Source of the DNA: Rhizobium alarense
GTDB taxonomy: Bacteria > Pseudomonadota > Alphaproteobacteria > Rhizobiales > Rhizobiaceae
Direction: 5' to 3'
Assembly (NCBI RefSeq): GCF_021555155.1
Contig: NZ_JAKGBU010000022.1
Location: 1 to 62,212, forward strand
DNA length: 62,212 nucleotides
Below the pieces are notes generated by a model. It was not told the origin of the DNA. It saw only the letters and a program-made list of their open reading frames with translations, and made no database searches. Numbering within the stretch: the first letter of the stretch is position 1; each line of letters starts with the position of its first letter. The position numbers were made by a program, and so were the translations under genes. This document shows, piece after piece, positions 1 through 11,623 of the stretch.

Positions 1-27
1 ACTCCAAGACCCCTTCGGGCCAAAAGT

Positions 28-70
28 GTTACCCATGTCTCCGGTATAAACCGTAACCCATGTGTCCAGA
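28..70. repeat. Pair of short direct repeats, possible insertion-sequence end
   Basis: Two similar motifs follow each other: GTTACCCATGTCTCCGG at 28-44 and GTAACCCATGTGTCCAGA at 53-70. Closely spaced repeated motifs of this kind occur at the ends of IS21- and IS481-type elements, where the transposase binds. No transposase lies inside the window, so any element would extend to the left of position 1. The assignment is an inference from appearance only. Confidence 0.3.
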
Positions 71-86
71 ATGGACCGCGTAGGGC

Positions 87-161
87 TGGCTGGGGCGCCA
101 GGATTCGAACCTGGGAATGCCGGTACCAAAAACCGGTGCCTTACCGCTTGGCGACGCCCCA
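87..161 (-). tRNA. tRNA-Gln (UUG anticodon)
   Basis: On the minus strand the acceptor 5' strand TGGGGCG pairs with CGCCCCA near the 3' end, and CCA is encoded in the DNA (positions 87-89). The T-arm shows the typical GGTTCGAATCC. The anticodon stem CCGGT/ACCGG closes a seven-base loop TTTTGGT, which gives anticodon TTG, and so tRNA-Gln reading CAA. The total length is 75 nt with no intron or extra arm. It lies close to possible IS-end repeats on its 3' side. Confidence 0.97.
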
Positions 162-451
162 CCACGAATGCCGGCTTCAAATCACCGGCATAGGCGGGAG
201 CCTGATAGCAAAGCTTGCGGGAGCGGACAACTCGCAAATTCCGCCAGGGCGCGATTTGGCGGTCGTCATGGGCCCTGCCGCCGGGGCGGACGGATCGCGG
301 GACCCCTGCCATCAAGATCGGCGCAGGGACGCGCGGGCCGCTTGGCTTCGCCGTTTCGAGGCGGTAGGCTCCGGCGATCCGCTTCGGTTAGGGCCATTGC
401 CCGCGCCGCAATCCCGAGCGCCCGTCCGGGCGCATCCAGCAAGGAGCCTCC

Positions 452-748
452 ATGCCGCCCTTCCGTGCCCGTCCGCCCGCCGTCCCGACCGTGCTTCTCG
501 ACGACCCGGTGGTGCGCGTGACGCGCTGGGATTTCGAGCCGGGCGCCGATACGGGGCATCACGTGCACGGGCTCGGCTATGTCGTCGTGCCGATGACGGA
601 CTGCGCCTTCCTGATCGAGGATGCCGGCGGCGAACGGCGCGTGACGTCGAGGGCCGGCGAGGTCTACCGGCGCGAGGCGGGCGTCGAGCACAATGTCGTC
701 AATGGCGGCGACGCGCCGATGAGCTTCATCGAGATCGAATACAAGTGA
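452..748 (+). CDS. Small cupin-domain protein
   Basis: A 98-residue single-domain cupin. The first cupin motif is visible as HHVHG at residues 36-40 with a following Gly-Tyr strand, and a later His80 in GVEHNV fits the second motif; together these would bind one metal ion. No partner domain is present, so the substrate cannot be told. AAGGAG lies 5 nt before the ATG. The gene is followed after 7 nt by an MBL-fold hydrolase and then a DUF393 gene, and the three probably form one transcript. The 290 bp between it and the tRNA hold no convincing gene. Confidence 0.85.
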   Translation: MPPFRARPPAVPTVLLDDPVVRVTRWDFEPGADTGHHVHGLGYVVVPMTDCAFLIEDAGGERRVTSRAGEVYRREAGVEHNVVNGGDAPMSFIEIEYK

Positions 749-755
749 GCCTGCC

Positions 756-1700
756 GTGACGGCCGCAAGACCAGCCTCTCCGCGTTTCGACCTCGACTTC
801 CTGCCGGCGCATGGCGAGGCGGTGCCGGTCGCGGCGGGCGTGCAGCGCGTGACGGTCAACAATCCCGGTCCCTTCACCTTCCACGGCACGAACAGCTACA
901 TCGTCGGCGACCGCTCGGTGGCGGTCATCGATCCCGGCCCGCAGGACGAGGCGCATTTCGCCGCGCTGATGGCGGCGCTCGCGGGCCGCGAGGTGACGCA
1001 TATCGCCGTCAGCCACACCCACCGCGACCATTCCCCCCTCGCGCGCCGGCTGAAGGCGGCGACGGGCGCGCTCATCGTCGCCGAAGGGCCGCATCGCGCC
1101 GCGCGGCCGCTCCATGCCGGCGAGATCAACCCCTTCGCGGAAAGCTCCGACACGGATTTCGTACCCGACATCGCGCTTGCCGACGGGGAGCGCGTCGAGG
1201 GCGACGGCTGGTCGCTGACGGCACTGCTCACGCCCGGCCACACGGCGAACCATGCCGCCTTCGCGCTCGGCGGGCCGACGGCGGATACCGGCATCGTCTT
1301 TTCCGCCGATCACGTCATGGCCTGGGCGACGACCATCGTCGCGCCGCCGGACGGCGCCATGGCGGACTACATGGCCTCGCTCGACCGGCTTCTTTCGCGC
1401 GACGACCGGCTCTACCTGCCCGGCCACGGCGGGCCGGTGCGCGAGCCCGCCGCCTTCGTGCGGGCGCTGAGGGCCCACCGGCGCATGCGCGAGCGCGCCG
1501 TGCTGCAGCGCATCCGCAAGGGCGACCGGCGGATCGTCGACATGGTACAGGTGATCTACCGCGACACCGATCCGCGGCTCCACGGCGCGGCGGCGCTGTC
1601 GGTGCTCGCCCATCTGGAGGATCTCGTCGGCCGCGGCGCCGTCGTCACGGAGGGGCCGCCCTCGCTTGCCGGGCTCTATGCCCCGCCGCCGGGAGGCTGA
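756..1700 (+). CDS. MBL-fold metallo-hydrolase (LACTB2-like)
   Basis: A 314-residue metallo-beta-lactamase-fold hydrolase. The zinc ligands are visible: HTHRDH at 87-92, H162 in PGHTANH, D185 in FSADH and H224 in PGHGG. A C-terminal stretch of about 70 residues with many charged residues looks like the winged-helix tail found in LACTB2/RNase Z-like relatives. It starts at GTG 7 nt after the cupin stop. The substrate is unknown; family members hydrolyse thioesters, phosphodiesters or RNA, and nothing here distinguishes them. The next gene starts 2 nt after its stop, so translation is probably coupled. Confidence 0.88.
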   Translation: MTAARPASPRFDLDFLPAHGEAVPVAAGVQRVTVNNPGPFTFHGTNSYIVGDRSVAVIDPGPQDEAHFAALMAALAGREVTHIAVSHTHRDHSPLARRLKAATGALIVAEGPHRAARPLHAGEINPFAESSDTDFVPDIALADGERVEGDGWSLTALLTPGHTANHAAFALGGPTADTGIVFSADHVMAWATTIVAPPDGAMADYMASLDRLLSRDDRLYLPGHGGPVREPAAFVRALRAHRRMRERAVLQRIRKGDRRIVDMVQVIYRDTDPRLHGAAALSVLAHLEDLVGRGAVVTEGPPSLAGLYAPPPGG

Positions 1701-1702
1701 CG

Positions 1703-2155
1703 GTGGAACCGCGCCGGCCCTTCAGCTATCGCGACGACCCGGCGGTGCCGCCCTTTCCGGACGACCGGCCGCTCGTGGTCTTCGACGGCGAATGCGGCTT
1801 CTGCTCGCGCGACATCCGCTTCCTGCTCAAACACGACCGGCGCGGACGCTACCGCTTCACGCCCGCCCAGTCGCCGCTCGGAACCGCGCTGATGCGGCAC
1901 TACGGCTTCAATGCGGTGAACTACGAGACGAGCCTGCTCATCGAGGACGGCCGGGTCCACCAGCGCTCGGCGGGTGTGCTGCGCACCGTTGCCGGCCTCG
2001 GCGGCGCCTGGCGGCTGGCGCGCCTGCTCATGCTCGTGCCGCGCCCGATCCGCGACTTCGTCTACGACCGGGTGGCGGCAAACCGCATGCGCATCGCCGG
2101 CCGGCTCGACACGTGCCACGTGCCCCCGCCGCACCAGCGCGCGCGTTTTCTCTGA
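1703..2155 (+). CDS. DUF393 / DCC-family thiol-disulfide protein
   Basis: A 150-residue protein with the DCC-family opening VVFDGECGFCSRD, with the CxxC pair at C31 and C34, followed by the characteristic basic FLLKHDRRGR stretch. The family is predicted to have a thioredoxin-like fold and a redox role, but the reaction is not established. It starts at GTG 2 nt after the MBL gene and is the last gene of that small operon. The next gene is convergent and ends only 4 nt away, with no obvious hairpin terminator between them. Confidence 0.85.
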   Translation: MEPRRPFSYRDDPAVPPFPDDRPLVVFDGECGFCSRDIRFLLKHDRRGRYRFTPAQSPLGTALMRHYGFNAVNYETSLLIEDGRVHQRSAGVLRTVAGLGGAWRLARLLMLVPRPIRDFVYDRVAANRMRIAGRLDTCHVPPPHQRARFL

Positions 2156-2159
2156 GGAA

Positions 2160-3071
2160 TCAGTCGCCGGCGATGCCGAGAAGCTCGGCGTCGAGCGCCT
2201 TCAGGTAGCGCTCGGCGAAAGCCGCGCCGATGCCGAGATCGTGCTGGCCGTAGCGGGAGGCGACGCGCAGGTCCACCAGCGTCGTTTCCGCCTCCTCGCG
2301 CAGCCGGATCACCAGATCGAAACGGAAACCGAAGACGAGCGAGCGCCATTCGCCCTGGAGCAGCACGTCGCCGGGGCCGCCGATGCGCGGCGTCAGCACC
2401 GTTTCGAGCGGGCGGGCGACCGGCACTGGAACGGCGCCGAGGCCGTCGTCCTCCGGCTTTTCCGCCTTGGGGTCGATGGCCATGTCCTCGAGGTCTGCCA
2501 CGACGTTTTCGAGGCCGCTCTCCCGGATGATGGCGATGCCGTTTTCCTCCGCCACCTTGCGGGCGCCCACCAGCACGCGGTCGAGCGCGCCGTCATAGCG
2601 CCGGCCGGTAAGACCCGCATAGGCGCGGCTCTGCGCGGTCCTGTCCTGCACGGTGACCGAGCCGGCGCGCGGCAGCCAGTCCTGCTTGGCGACAGGCTCC
2701 TGCAGCCAGGGCGGCGGCGCGGCCCGGTCGGTCGTCACGTCGTAGATCGCCGGCCGGTCGAAGAAGGCGAAGGCACCCGCTCCGGCCGCGACAAGCGGCG
2801 CAACGGCGGCAAGCACCGCGACGAAGGCCGCACGGCCGCCGCGCGCGCCCACCTGCCAGAGCCGCGCGATGCCGACGGCGGCAAGCGCGACGGCAAGCAG
2901 CGACAGGACGGCTGCAAAGAGCACGAGCGCCAGGAAATGCGGTGTGGTGAGCGGGCCGAAGCGATGGGAGAGCGTCGCGAAGAGGAAGAGCAGCAGCGCG
3001 AAATAGGCAAGGCGCCGCGACCAGTAGGCCGCATGCGAGGTGGGCCGCACATATTCGATCGTCACCGCCAT
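2160..3071 (-). CDS. DUF1499 membrane protein
   Basis: A 303-residue protein starting at MAVTIEYVRP. The N-terminal third has about three hydrophobic membrane segments (around residues 20-40, 45-70 and 80-100). The rest is a soluble domain containing the DUF1499 pattern (YDVTTD near residue 108, RYDGALDRVLVGARK, and the ending LRVASRYGQHDLGIGA). The function of DUF1499 proteins is not known. The frame stays open upstream, but the DNA there carries the promoter region of the divergent gene at 3286, so I chose the internal ATG that directly precedes the conserved part. Confidence 0.8.
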   Translation of the reverse strand: MAVTIEYVRPTSHAAYWSRRLAYFALLLFLFATLSHRFGPLTTPHFLALVLFAAVLSLLAVALAAVGIARLWQVGARGGRAAFVAVLAAVAPLVAAGAGAFAFFDRPAIYDVTTDRAAPPPWLQEPVAKQDWLPRAGSVTVQDRTAQSRAYAGLTGRRYDGALDRVLVGARKVAEENGIAIIRESGLENVVADLEDMAIDPKAEKPEDDGLGAVPVPVARPLETVLTPRIGGPGDVLLQGEWRSLVFGFRFDLVIRLREEAETTLVDLRVASRYGQHDLGIGAAFAERYLKALDAELLGIAGD

Positions 3072-3285
3072 GCCGTCAGATCCGGCGCTCCCTGCCGCCC
3101 GTTTCCCGTTCGACCGGCTTACAGCAACACGGTGGAAATTGCCATCCGCCGGCAGCGCGCGAGCGGAGACGATGCGCACGGGCCGGGCGAATGCCGGACG
3201 CGCCCACCACCCTGCCCTGCAAGCCGCCGCAAATTCGCCATGCTCCTTAACAATTCTCTTATGGACGGGGCGAAAGGAGCAGATC

Positions 3286-3675
3286 ATGGAGTCGACATCG
3301 ACCCCGGCCGCCAACGCGCCGGCCGTATCCAAGGCAGTGGCCGAACCGATCCTCACGCTGGATCTCGTGGAGCTCGAGCTGGCGCTCGACAGCTTTTCCG
3401 GCGAGAGCCCGGATTTCGAGAAGACGGTGCGGCTCGCGGCGCGCAACCTCGGCGGCGACTTTCTCTTCGCGCTGCCGGCCTCCGGCCTCGCGGAGGATTG
3501 CAGCCGGATCGCCGCGCTGCGCATTCCCGACCCCGGCGATCAGAAGGCGCTGAAGATCGTTTTCGCGCTTCTCGGCGAAAGCGACGGCACCATCCGCGTC
3601 GAGGAACCCGCCGCCGCGACGGCGGGGCTGAAGCGTTTCGCGGAGGCCTTCGTCGGAGTGCTGGAACGCATCTGA
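3286..3675 (+). CDS. Hypothetical protein, 129 aa
   Basis: A small acidic protein that I do not recognise. AAAGGAGC sits 7 nt before the chosen ATG, which makes this start more likely than the earlier in-frame one. It contains no signal peptide or membrane segment, and the body is rich in Glu, Leu and Ala with a probable alpha/beta pattern. It lies divergent to the DUF1499 gene and upstream of a lipoprotein gene. The 214 bp between it and the DUF1499 start probably hold promoters for both directions. Confidence 0.65.
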   Translation: MESTSTPAANAPAVSKAVAEPILTLDLVELELALDSFSGESPDFEKTVRLAARNLGGDFLFALPASGLAEDCSRIAALRIPDPGDQKALKIVFALLGESDGTIRVEEPAAATAGLKRFAEAFVGVLERI

Positions 3676-3740
3676 CGGCTTGTCCTTGTTGCGGCGGCGC
3701 TATAGTCCTTCGACGGTTCATCATGTTTCCGGATACCGCA

Positions 3741-4022
3741 ATGACCAGGCTTTTCTCGCGGCTGGCGCCGCTCGCCTTCCTCGCCCTCGCCCTTGCGTCC
3801 TGCCAGACGATGACGCCTGAGGAACGCCGCGCGGCCGACGAGGCGAAATGCGCCTCCTACGGTTTCCGCCGCGGCAGCGAGGCCTTCGCCGGATGCCTGC
3901 AGCGCATAGAGCTCGACCGCCGCGCCGACGCCCGCGCCTTGCGTTATTCCAACACCTATCCCGGCTGGGGCTGGGGCGGCCCGGTCTATGTCGAGCGCCG
4001 GGCCTATGTCCGCCGCCGGTAA
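3741..4022 (+). CDS. Small lipoprotein
   Basis: A 93-residue protein with a clear lipoprotein signal: basic MTRLFSR, a hydrophobic core, then LALASC as lipobox with the Cys at residue 21. The mature part has two further Cys residues (KCASYGFRRGSEAFAGC), a pattern common in small rhizobial outer-membrane lipoproteins, and an aromatic Trp-Gly-Trp-Gly segment near the end. Another in-frame ATG lies 18 nt upstream at 3723; I prefer the later one because it places the basic residues at the very start. The function is unknown. Confidence 0.75.
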   Translation: MTRLFSRLAPLAFLALALASCQTMTPEERRAADEAKCASYGFRRGSEAFAGCLQRIELDRRADARALRYSNTYPGWGWGGPVYVERRAYVRRR

Positions 4023-4120
4023 GCCGGCGCCAAGGAACCTGCCGCCCGTCCGCGACTGAACGCCCCATGGCGCGACGTCGACGTGGTGCACGCCATGCGG
4101 CAGCGGAATGCGGCTGCCGT

Positions 4121-6787
<2,667 letters not shown>

Positions 6788-6908
6788 GCCTGTTCTCCCC
6801 CAGGACAACCGAAGGACGACCCGCCCGCCGAACGCGGCGGGCACCCCGCTCCCCGTATGCCTGCGGAGAGCTTATACCAATAGCGCGCGATTGAGAATGC
6901 GGCGGGAA

Positions 6909-6937
6909 GGCAAATTTGCTGCATTGCAGCAAATTTG
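6909..6937. promoter_or_regulatory. Perfect palindrome upstream of ppdK, candidate operator
   Basis: GCAAATTTGCTGC at 6909-6921 is repeated as an exact reverse complement at 6925-6937 around the spacer ATT. It lies about 120-150 bp before the ppdK start. The core CTGC-ATT-GCAG matches my recollection of sites bound by the polyhydroxybutyrate regulator PhaR/AniA (CTGC-N3-GCAG). A GTATAAG stretch between the palindrome and the gene could be the -10 box. The identity of the binding protein is inferred. Confidence 0.55.
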
Positions 6938-7068
6938 CGACGAACAACGGCCGGAGGGGGCGTCCGCCGCCGTCAGTTTTCCTCCACGCAAACGCCGTCC
7001 CTGCCGATCCGGATTTCCACCCGCCCGGCTGCTTTTCCTCCTGATGGCCGTGTTTCACTCCGGCAGGG

Positions 7069-10000
7069 CTACACCGCCTCCCGCAGCTGCTCCGCCGTCT
7101 GCAGGTCGACGCTCACGAGCTGGGAGACGCCCTGCTCGGCCATGGTGACGCCGAAGAGGCGGTTCATCCGGGCCATGGTGATCGGGTTGTGGGTGATGAT
7201 GACGAAGCGGGTCTCGGTGGAGGCGGCCATCTCGTCCATCAGGTTGCAGTAGCGCTCGACATTGTGGTCGTCGAGCGGTGCGTCCACCTCGTCCAGCACG
7301 CAAATCGGCGCCGGGTTGGTGAGGAAGACGGCGAAGATCAGCGCCATCGCCGTCAGCGCCTGCTCGCCGCCCGACAAAAGCGTCATGGTCTGCGGCTTCT
7401 TGCCCGGCGGGCGGGCGAGGATCTCGAGGCCGGCATCAAGCGGATCCTCGCTCTCGATCAGCTGCAGTTCCGCCGTGCCGCCGCCGAAAAGGTGGGTGAA
7501 GAGCCGCTGGAACTGCCCGTTCACCACGTCGAAGGCGGCGAGCAACCGCTCGCGGCCCTCGCGGTTCAGGCTCTGGATCGCCGAGCGCAGCTTGCGGATC
7601 GCCTCGATGATGTCCTCGCGCTCGGTGACGATCGCCTGCAGCTTGTCGGAAAGTTCCTTCTGCTCCTCCTCGGCGCGCAGGTTGACGGCGCCGAGCCGCT
7701 CGCGCTCGATCTTGAGGCGCTCGAGCTCCAGTTCCGTCTCGCGCGGCTCCGGCAGCGGCCGGTCGACCGGGTGTTCGGCAAGCCTGAGGGCCTCGTGCGG
7801 CGCGCAGTGCAGCGCCTCGCGGATGCGCGCCTCGCCGTCGATGCGGCGCTCGCGGGCGGAGACCAGCCGCTCCTCCGCGCGGCCGCGCCGCTCGCGGGCT
7901 TCGGCGAGTTCCGACAGCGCGGTGGCGGCGACGCGGTCGGCGTCGCGCTGGCGGTTCTCCGCCTCCTGCAGGAGGTCGGCCGCCTCCCGCCGCGCGCCCT
8001 CCGCGCGGGAAAGGTCGCTCATCAGGCCGCGCCGCTTTTCCTCGATCTCCTCCGGCGCCTCTGCAAGCGCCTCCATCTCCTCATGCGCCTCGGCCTCGCG
8101 CTCGCGCAGCGTCGCGATATGGTGCTCGGCATTGGCGGCGCGGCTCTTCCAGGTCTCGCGCTCGGCGGCGATGGCGGCGAGCCTGCGGCGCCGCTCCTCC
8201 ATCTGGCGGGCAAGCCCGTCATGCTCGGCGCGCGCCTCGGCGAGCGCCGCGCGGTCGGTCGCGACGACGGCGGTCTGCGTGGTGAGCCTGAGGTCCAGTG
8301 CGGCGAGATCCGGTGCGTCGTCGAGCGCGATGCGGGCTTCTTCCAGCGCGGCGGTCGCCTCCTCGAGCTGCCCGTCGAGCTGCCCGCGCGTCTCGGCGAG
8401 CACGGCACGCTTGCGGATGAGGTCGCCGGCGGCGCGCTCGGCGGCATCGAGCGCCTCGCGCGCCTCGCCGAGGGCGCGGGTGGCAAGCCGCTGGCCGTCG
8501 CGCGCCGCCTGCTGGCGCTCGGCCGCCGCACGCACGCCGTCACCGGCCCGCCGCAGCGCCTCCTCGGCGGCACGAAGCGTCGCTTCCGCCGCCGACAGTT
8601 CCGCGTCGAGTTCCGCCAGCCGGTTCTTCTGCGCAAGCCGGAGGGCCGCCGCACTCGGCGCATCCGCGCCGGTGACGTGACCGTCCCAGCGGAAGACGGC
8701 ACCGTCGCGCGTCACGAGCCGCTGGCCGGCGGCAAGCGCCGGCTGCAGCCGAAGGCCCTCCCCGGCATCGGCGACGACGCCGATCTGGCGCAGGCGGCGG
8801 ATCAGCACCGCCGGCGCCCGGACATGGTCGAGCAGCAGAACGGCGCCGGCCGGCAGGGCCGGATCGGCGGCGGCGTCTGCGTTCAGGCGCCAGTGGACGG
8901 GCGCCGCCTCGTCCGCCGGCGAATCGAGATCGTCGCCGAGGGCTGCGCCAAGCGCCGTCTCGAACCCCTTGTCGACGACGATATCCTCGACGACCGGGGC
9001 AAAGGAGCCGCCCGCCGCGCCGGCCTCCAGCATGCGCCGGATGGTGCGCGCCTCGGTCTCGATGCCGCCGACGGCAGCGCGGGCCGCCTCGACCGGCGGC
9101 CGCGCATCGGACTCGGCAAAACGCGCGTTCTCCAGCATCTCGTCGGCTTCGCCGAGCCGCGCGCCGGCCTCTTCCAGCGCCGCCTCCGCCGCATGGACGA
9201 CCGCACGCCTCTCTTCCGGGTCGGGAAGGGCCGCGATGCGCGCATCGAGGTCGGCGAGCTCGCGGGCCTGTCCCTCCACCTGCTGGGCAAGCCGCAGGCG
9301 GCGGTCGGCAAGGTCGCGGATCGTCCGCTCGAGCTGGTTGCGGGCCGCCTGCGCCTCGGCGCGCTCCGCGGTGACCGCGCCGAGCACCGCCTCGCTCTGC
9401 GCAAGCGTGGCGGCTGCCGCCTCCATCGCTTCACGCGCCGAGACCGCGCGATCGTCGGCCTCGCCCAGCACCTCGGCAATCTCTTCCTCCTCGGCGGCAA
9501 GCCGCCCGAGGATCGCCGCATTGTCGGCGCGCAGGCGCTCCTCGCGCGCGATGTCCTCGGCAAGCTGCGCCAGCCGGCGCGCCACCTCGTCGCGCCGCCG
9601 CATCAGCCGCGCCGCATCCTCGTCGAGCTGGCTGCGGGCGATCTGCAGGCGCTGCAGGGCGGCAGCGAGCTTCGCCTCGTTGTCGCGCAGCTCGGGCAGC
9701 TTCAGGCTCGCGACGGCCTGCACCTTTGCGGCCTCCATCTGCATCTGGGCGCGCTCGGCGACATGCGAGGTCGCCTGGTTGAGCTGGCTGTCCGCCTCGC
9801 CCTCCGCCTCCTTCGCCTGCGCCCAGCGGATGTGCAGCAGCATCGCCTCGCGGCGGCGGATGTCGGCCGACAGCATCTTGAAGCGGTTGGCCTGGCGCGA
9901 CTGGCGCTTCAGGCTCTCGATCTGGCTTTCGAGCTGCGAGGTGACGTCGTCCAGCCGTTCCAGATTGGTCTCGGCGGCGCGCAGCCTGAGCTCCGCCTCG

Positions 10001-10533
10001 TGGCGGCGCGAATGCAGGCCGGAAATGCCGGCCGCCTCCTCGAGCAGCTGGCGGCGGGCCTGCGGCTTGGCGTTGATGAGCTCGCCGATCCGCCCCTGCC
10101 CGACCATCGACGGCGAGCGGGCACCGGTGGAGGCATCGGCAAAGAGCAGCTGCACGTCCTTGGCGCGCGCCTCCTTGCCGTTGATGCGATAGACCGAGCC
10201 GTTCTCGCGCTCGATGCGCCGCGTCACCTGGATCTCGTCCTCGCCGTTGAAGGCGGCGGGCGCGGTGCGGTCGGAATTGTCGAGATAGAGGCCGACCTCG
10301 GCCGTGTTGCGTGCCGGACGGTTGCCGGAGCCGGAGAAGATGACGTCGTCCATGCCGGACGCCCGCATGTTCTTGTAGGAGTTCTCCCCCATGACCCAGC
10401 GCAGCGCCTCGACGAGGTTCGACTTGCCGCAGCCGTTGGGGCCGACGACGCCGGTGAGGCCCCGCTCGATGACGAATTCGGTGGGCTCGACGAAGGACTT
10501 GAAGCCGAGGACGCGGAGCTTGGTGAACTTCAT
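7069..10533 (-). CDS. smc: Chromosome segregation protein SMC
   Basis: A 1154-residue SMC ATPase that organises and segregates the chromosome with ScpA and ScpB. The Walker A motif GPNGCGKSN is at residues 31-39. Long heptad-rich coiled coils follow on both sides of a globular hinge in the middle of the protein. The C-terminal head has the signature LLSGGEQ (about 1052-1058) and the Walker B/D-loop VLDEVDAPLDD (about 1079-1089). I chose MKFTKLRVLGFKSF as start because it is the conserved first beta strand. It lies downstream of a DsbA-like gene that has its own terminator. Confidence 0.98.
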   Translation of the reverse strand: MKFTKLRVLGFKSFVEPTEFVIERGLTGVVGPNGCGKSNLVEALRWVMGENSYKNMRASGMDDVIFSGSGNRPARNTAEVGLYLDNSDRTAPAAFNGEDEIQVTRRIERENGSVYRINGKEARAKDVQLLFADASTGARSPSMVGQGRIGELINAKPQARRQLLEEAAGISGLHSRRHEAELRLRAAETNLERLDDVTSQLESQIESLKRQSRQANRFKMLSADIRRREAMLLHIRWAQAKEAEGEADSQLNQATSHVAERAQMQMEAAKVQAVASLKLPELRDNEAKLAAALQRLQIARSQLDEDAARLMRRRDEVARRLAQLAEDIAREERLRADNAAILGRLAAEEEEIAEVLGEADDRAVSAREAMEAAAATLAQSEAVLGAVTAERAEAQAARNQLERTIRDLADRRLRLAQQVEGQARELADLDARIAALPDPEERRAVVHAAEAALEEAGARLGEADEMLENARFAESDARPPVEAARAAVGGIETEARTIRRMLEAGAAGGSFAPVVEDIVVDKGFETALGAALGDDLDSPADEAAPVHWRLNADAAADPALPAGAVLLLDHVRAPAVLIRRLRQIGVVADAGEGLRLQPALAAGQRLVTRDGAVFRWDGHVTGADAPSAAALRLAQKNRLAELDAELSAAEATLRAAEEALRRAGDGVRAAAERQQAARDGQRLATRALGEAREALDAAERAAGDLIRKRAVLAETRGQLDGQLEEATAALEEARIALDDAPDLAALDLRLTTQTAVVATDRAALAEARAEHDGLARQMEERRRRLAAIAAERETWKSRAANAEHHIATLREREAEAHEEMEALAEAPEEIEEKRRGLMSDLSRAEGARREAADLLQEAENRQRDADRVAATALSELAEARERRGRAEERLVSARERRIDGEARIREALHCAPHEALRLAEHPVDRPLPEPRETELELERLKIERERLGAVNLRAEEEQKELSDKLQAIVTEREDIIEAIRKLRSAIQSLNREGRERLLAAFDVVNGQFQRLFTHLFGGGTAELQLIESEDPLDAGLEILARPPGKKPQTMTLLSGGEQALTAMALIFAVFLTNPAPICVLDEVDAPLDDHNVERYCNLMDEMAASTETRFVIITHNPITMARMNRLFGVTMAEQGVSQLVSVDLQTAEQLREAV

Positions 10534-10610
10534 GACAGGCCCCCGGGGCCGGCAAACCGACCCTCCTTGGCCCTGCCGGCCTGCATCACCACGCCCGTGG
10601 ATGATGGAGC

Positions 10611-10650
10611 AAAACAAAAAACGGGCGCGCGGCCTCGGCCGGCGCCCGTC
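10611..10650 (-). terminator. Rho-independent terminator after the DsbA-like gene
   Basis: On the minus strand the arms ACGGGCGC and GCGCCCGT form a G/C-rich hairpin (10621-10649 in plus coordinates) that is followed directly by TTTTTGTTTT. It lies 20 nt beyond the stop codon of the DsbA-like gene and upstream of smc, so smc probably has its own promoter. Confidence 0.8.
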
Positions 10651-10668
10651 CGGAAACCGGCGGATCGA

Positions 10669-11502
10669 TCAGAGAAGGCTGTCGATGAGGGCCGACATGG
10701 TGTCAACCGACATGTCTCCGGAATAGCGCTTGCCGTTGATCAGGAAGGTCGGGGTCGCCGCGACGCCGAATTCCTTGGCACCCCGCTCGCGTACCGCGTT
10801 CACATCATCCAGAAGTTTCTGGTTCGTCAAGCAGGCCTCGAAGCTCTCCTGTGTAAAACCGGCAAGTTTCGACATCTGGAGCAGCGCGTCGCGGCCGTCC
10901 TGGGCCGCCGCCCAGGTTTCCTGCTGCTTCATCAGCACCGAGACCATCGGGAAATACTGCCCTTCCGGGGCGCAGCGCGCCAGCATGAAGGCGGCCGCCG
11001 CGCGCGGGTCGAACGGGAACTCGCGCACGATGAAGCGCACCTTGCCGCTGTCGATGTACTTCGCCTTGATCGCATCGAAGGTGTTGTTGTGGAAGGCCGC
11101 GCAGTGCGGGCAGGTCATCGACATGTATTCGACGATGGTCACCGGCGCCGTCTCCGGCCCGAGCGCCATTTCCGGCAGCGGGCCGGGCTTCAGCACCTCG
11201 GCCATGTCGACATCGCCTTCCGCGGCTGGAACTTCGACGGCGGCGGCGGGCGCCTGGGCGGTCTCGGTGGTCGTCGCCGTTTCCGTTCCGGTCGTCGCGG
11301 TGCCCGATGCCTCGGTGCTGGTCGCGCCGGACGTGGTCTCGGCCGGCGTCGAGGCGGCGGTGTCGGTCGCGGTCTGGCTCGTCTCCGGGGCCTTGGCCGT
11401 CTCCTGCTTCTCGTCGCTGCAGGCGGCGAGCGTCGCGGCGAGCGCCGCCACGGCGGCACCGGCCATCAGACGCTTCAAGAGGCTCGTTGCGGAAAGGGAC
11501 AT
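10669..11502 (-). CDS. DsbA-family thiol-disulfide lipoprotein
   Basis: A 277-residue protein. The N-terminus is a signal with a possible lipobox ending LAAC (residues 25-28), then a low-complexity Thr/Ala/Glu/Ser linker to about residue 95, then a DsbA/thioredoxin domain with active site C131-P-H-C134 (MTCPHCAAFH) and the cis-Pro region AATPTFLING near the end. It probably oxidises or isomerises disulfides in periplasmic proteins, anchored away from the membrane by the linker. AGGAG precedes the ATG. It lies between dciA and smc, a rhizobial gene order I recall, but no functional link to them is evident. Confidence 0.9.
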   Translation of the reverse strand: MSLSATSLLKRLMAGAAVAALAATLAACSDEKQETAKAPETSQTATDTAASTPAETTSGATSTEASGTATTGTETATTTETAQAPAAAVEVPAAEGDVDMAEVLKPGPLPEMALGPETAPVTIVEYMSMTCPHCAAFHNNTFDAIKAKYIDSGKVRFIVREFPFDPRAAAAFMLARCAPEGQYFPMVSVLMKQQETWAAAQDGRDALLQMSKLAGFTQESFEACLTNQKLLDDVNAVRERGAKEFGVAATPTFLINGKRYSGDMSVDTMSALIDSLL

Positions 11503-11623
11503 GGTTTCTCCTGTGCGGGAAGTGAAGGAAATTCTTCGTCGCCCCCCGATATACCGGCTTTGCGGCGCTAACAAGCGGCGGCACCGGCACTTCCTTCAAA
11601 GAATTGTGACCGGCCGATGATCG

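Noticed and set aside
1974-4022. A long plus-strand frame running from DUF393 through to the small lipoprotein
   Set aside because: Only its last part, from 3741, has protein character (signal peptide and lipobox); the rest is antisense to the DUF1499 gene.
7189-11571. A very long plus-strand open frame antisense to smc and the DsbA-like gene
   Set aside because: It is the mirror frame of two certain genes in high-GC DNA, has no family pattern and is rich in Arg, Gly and Ala repeats that come from the codon bias of the other strand.
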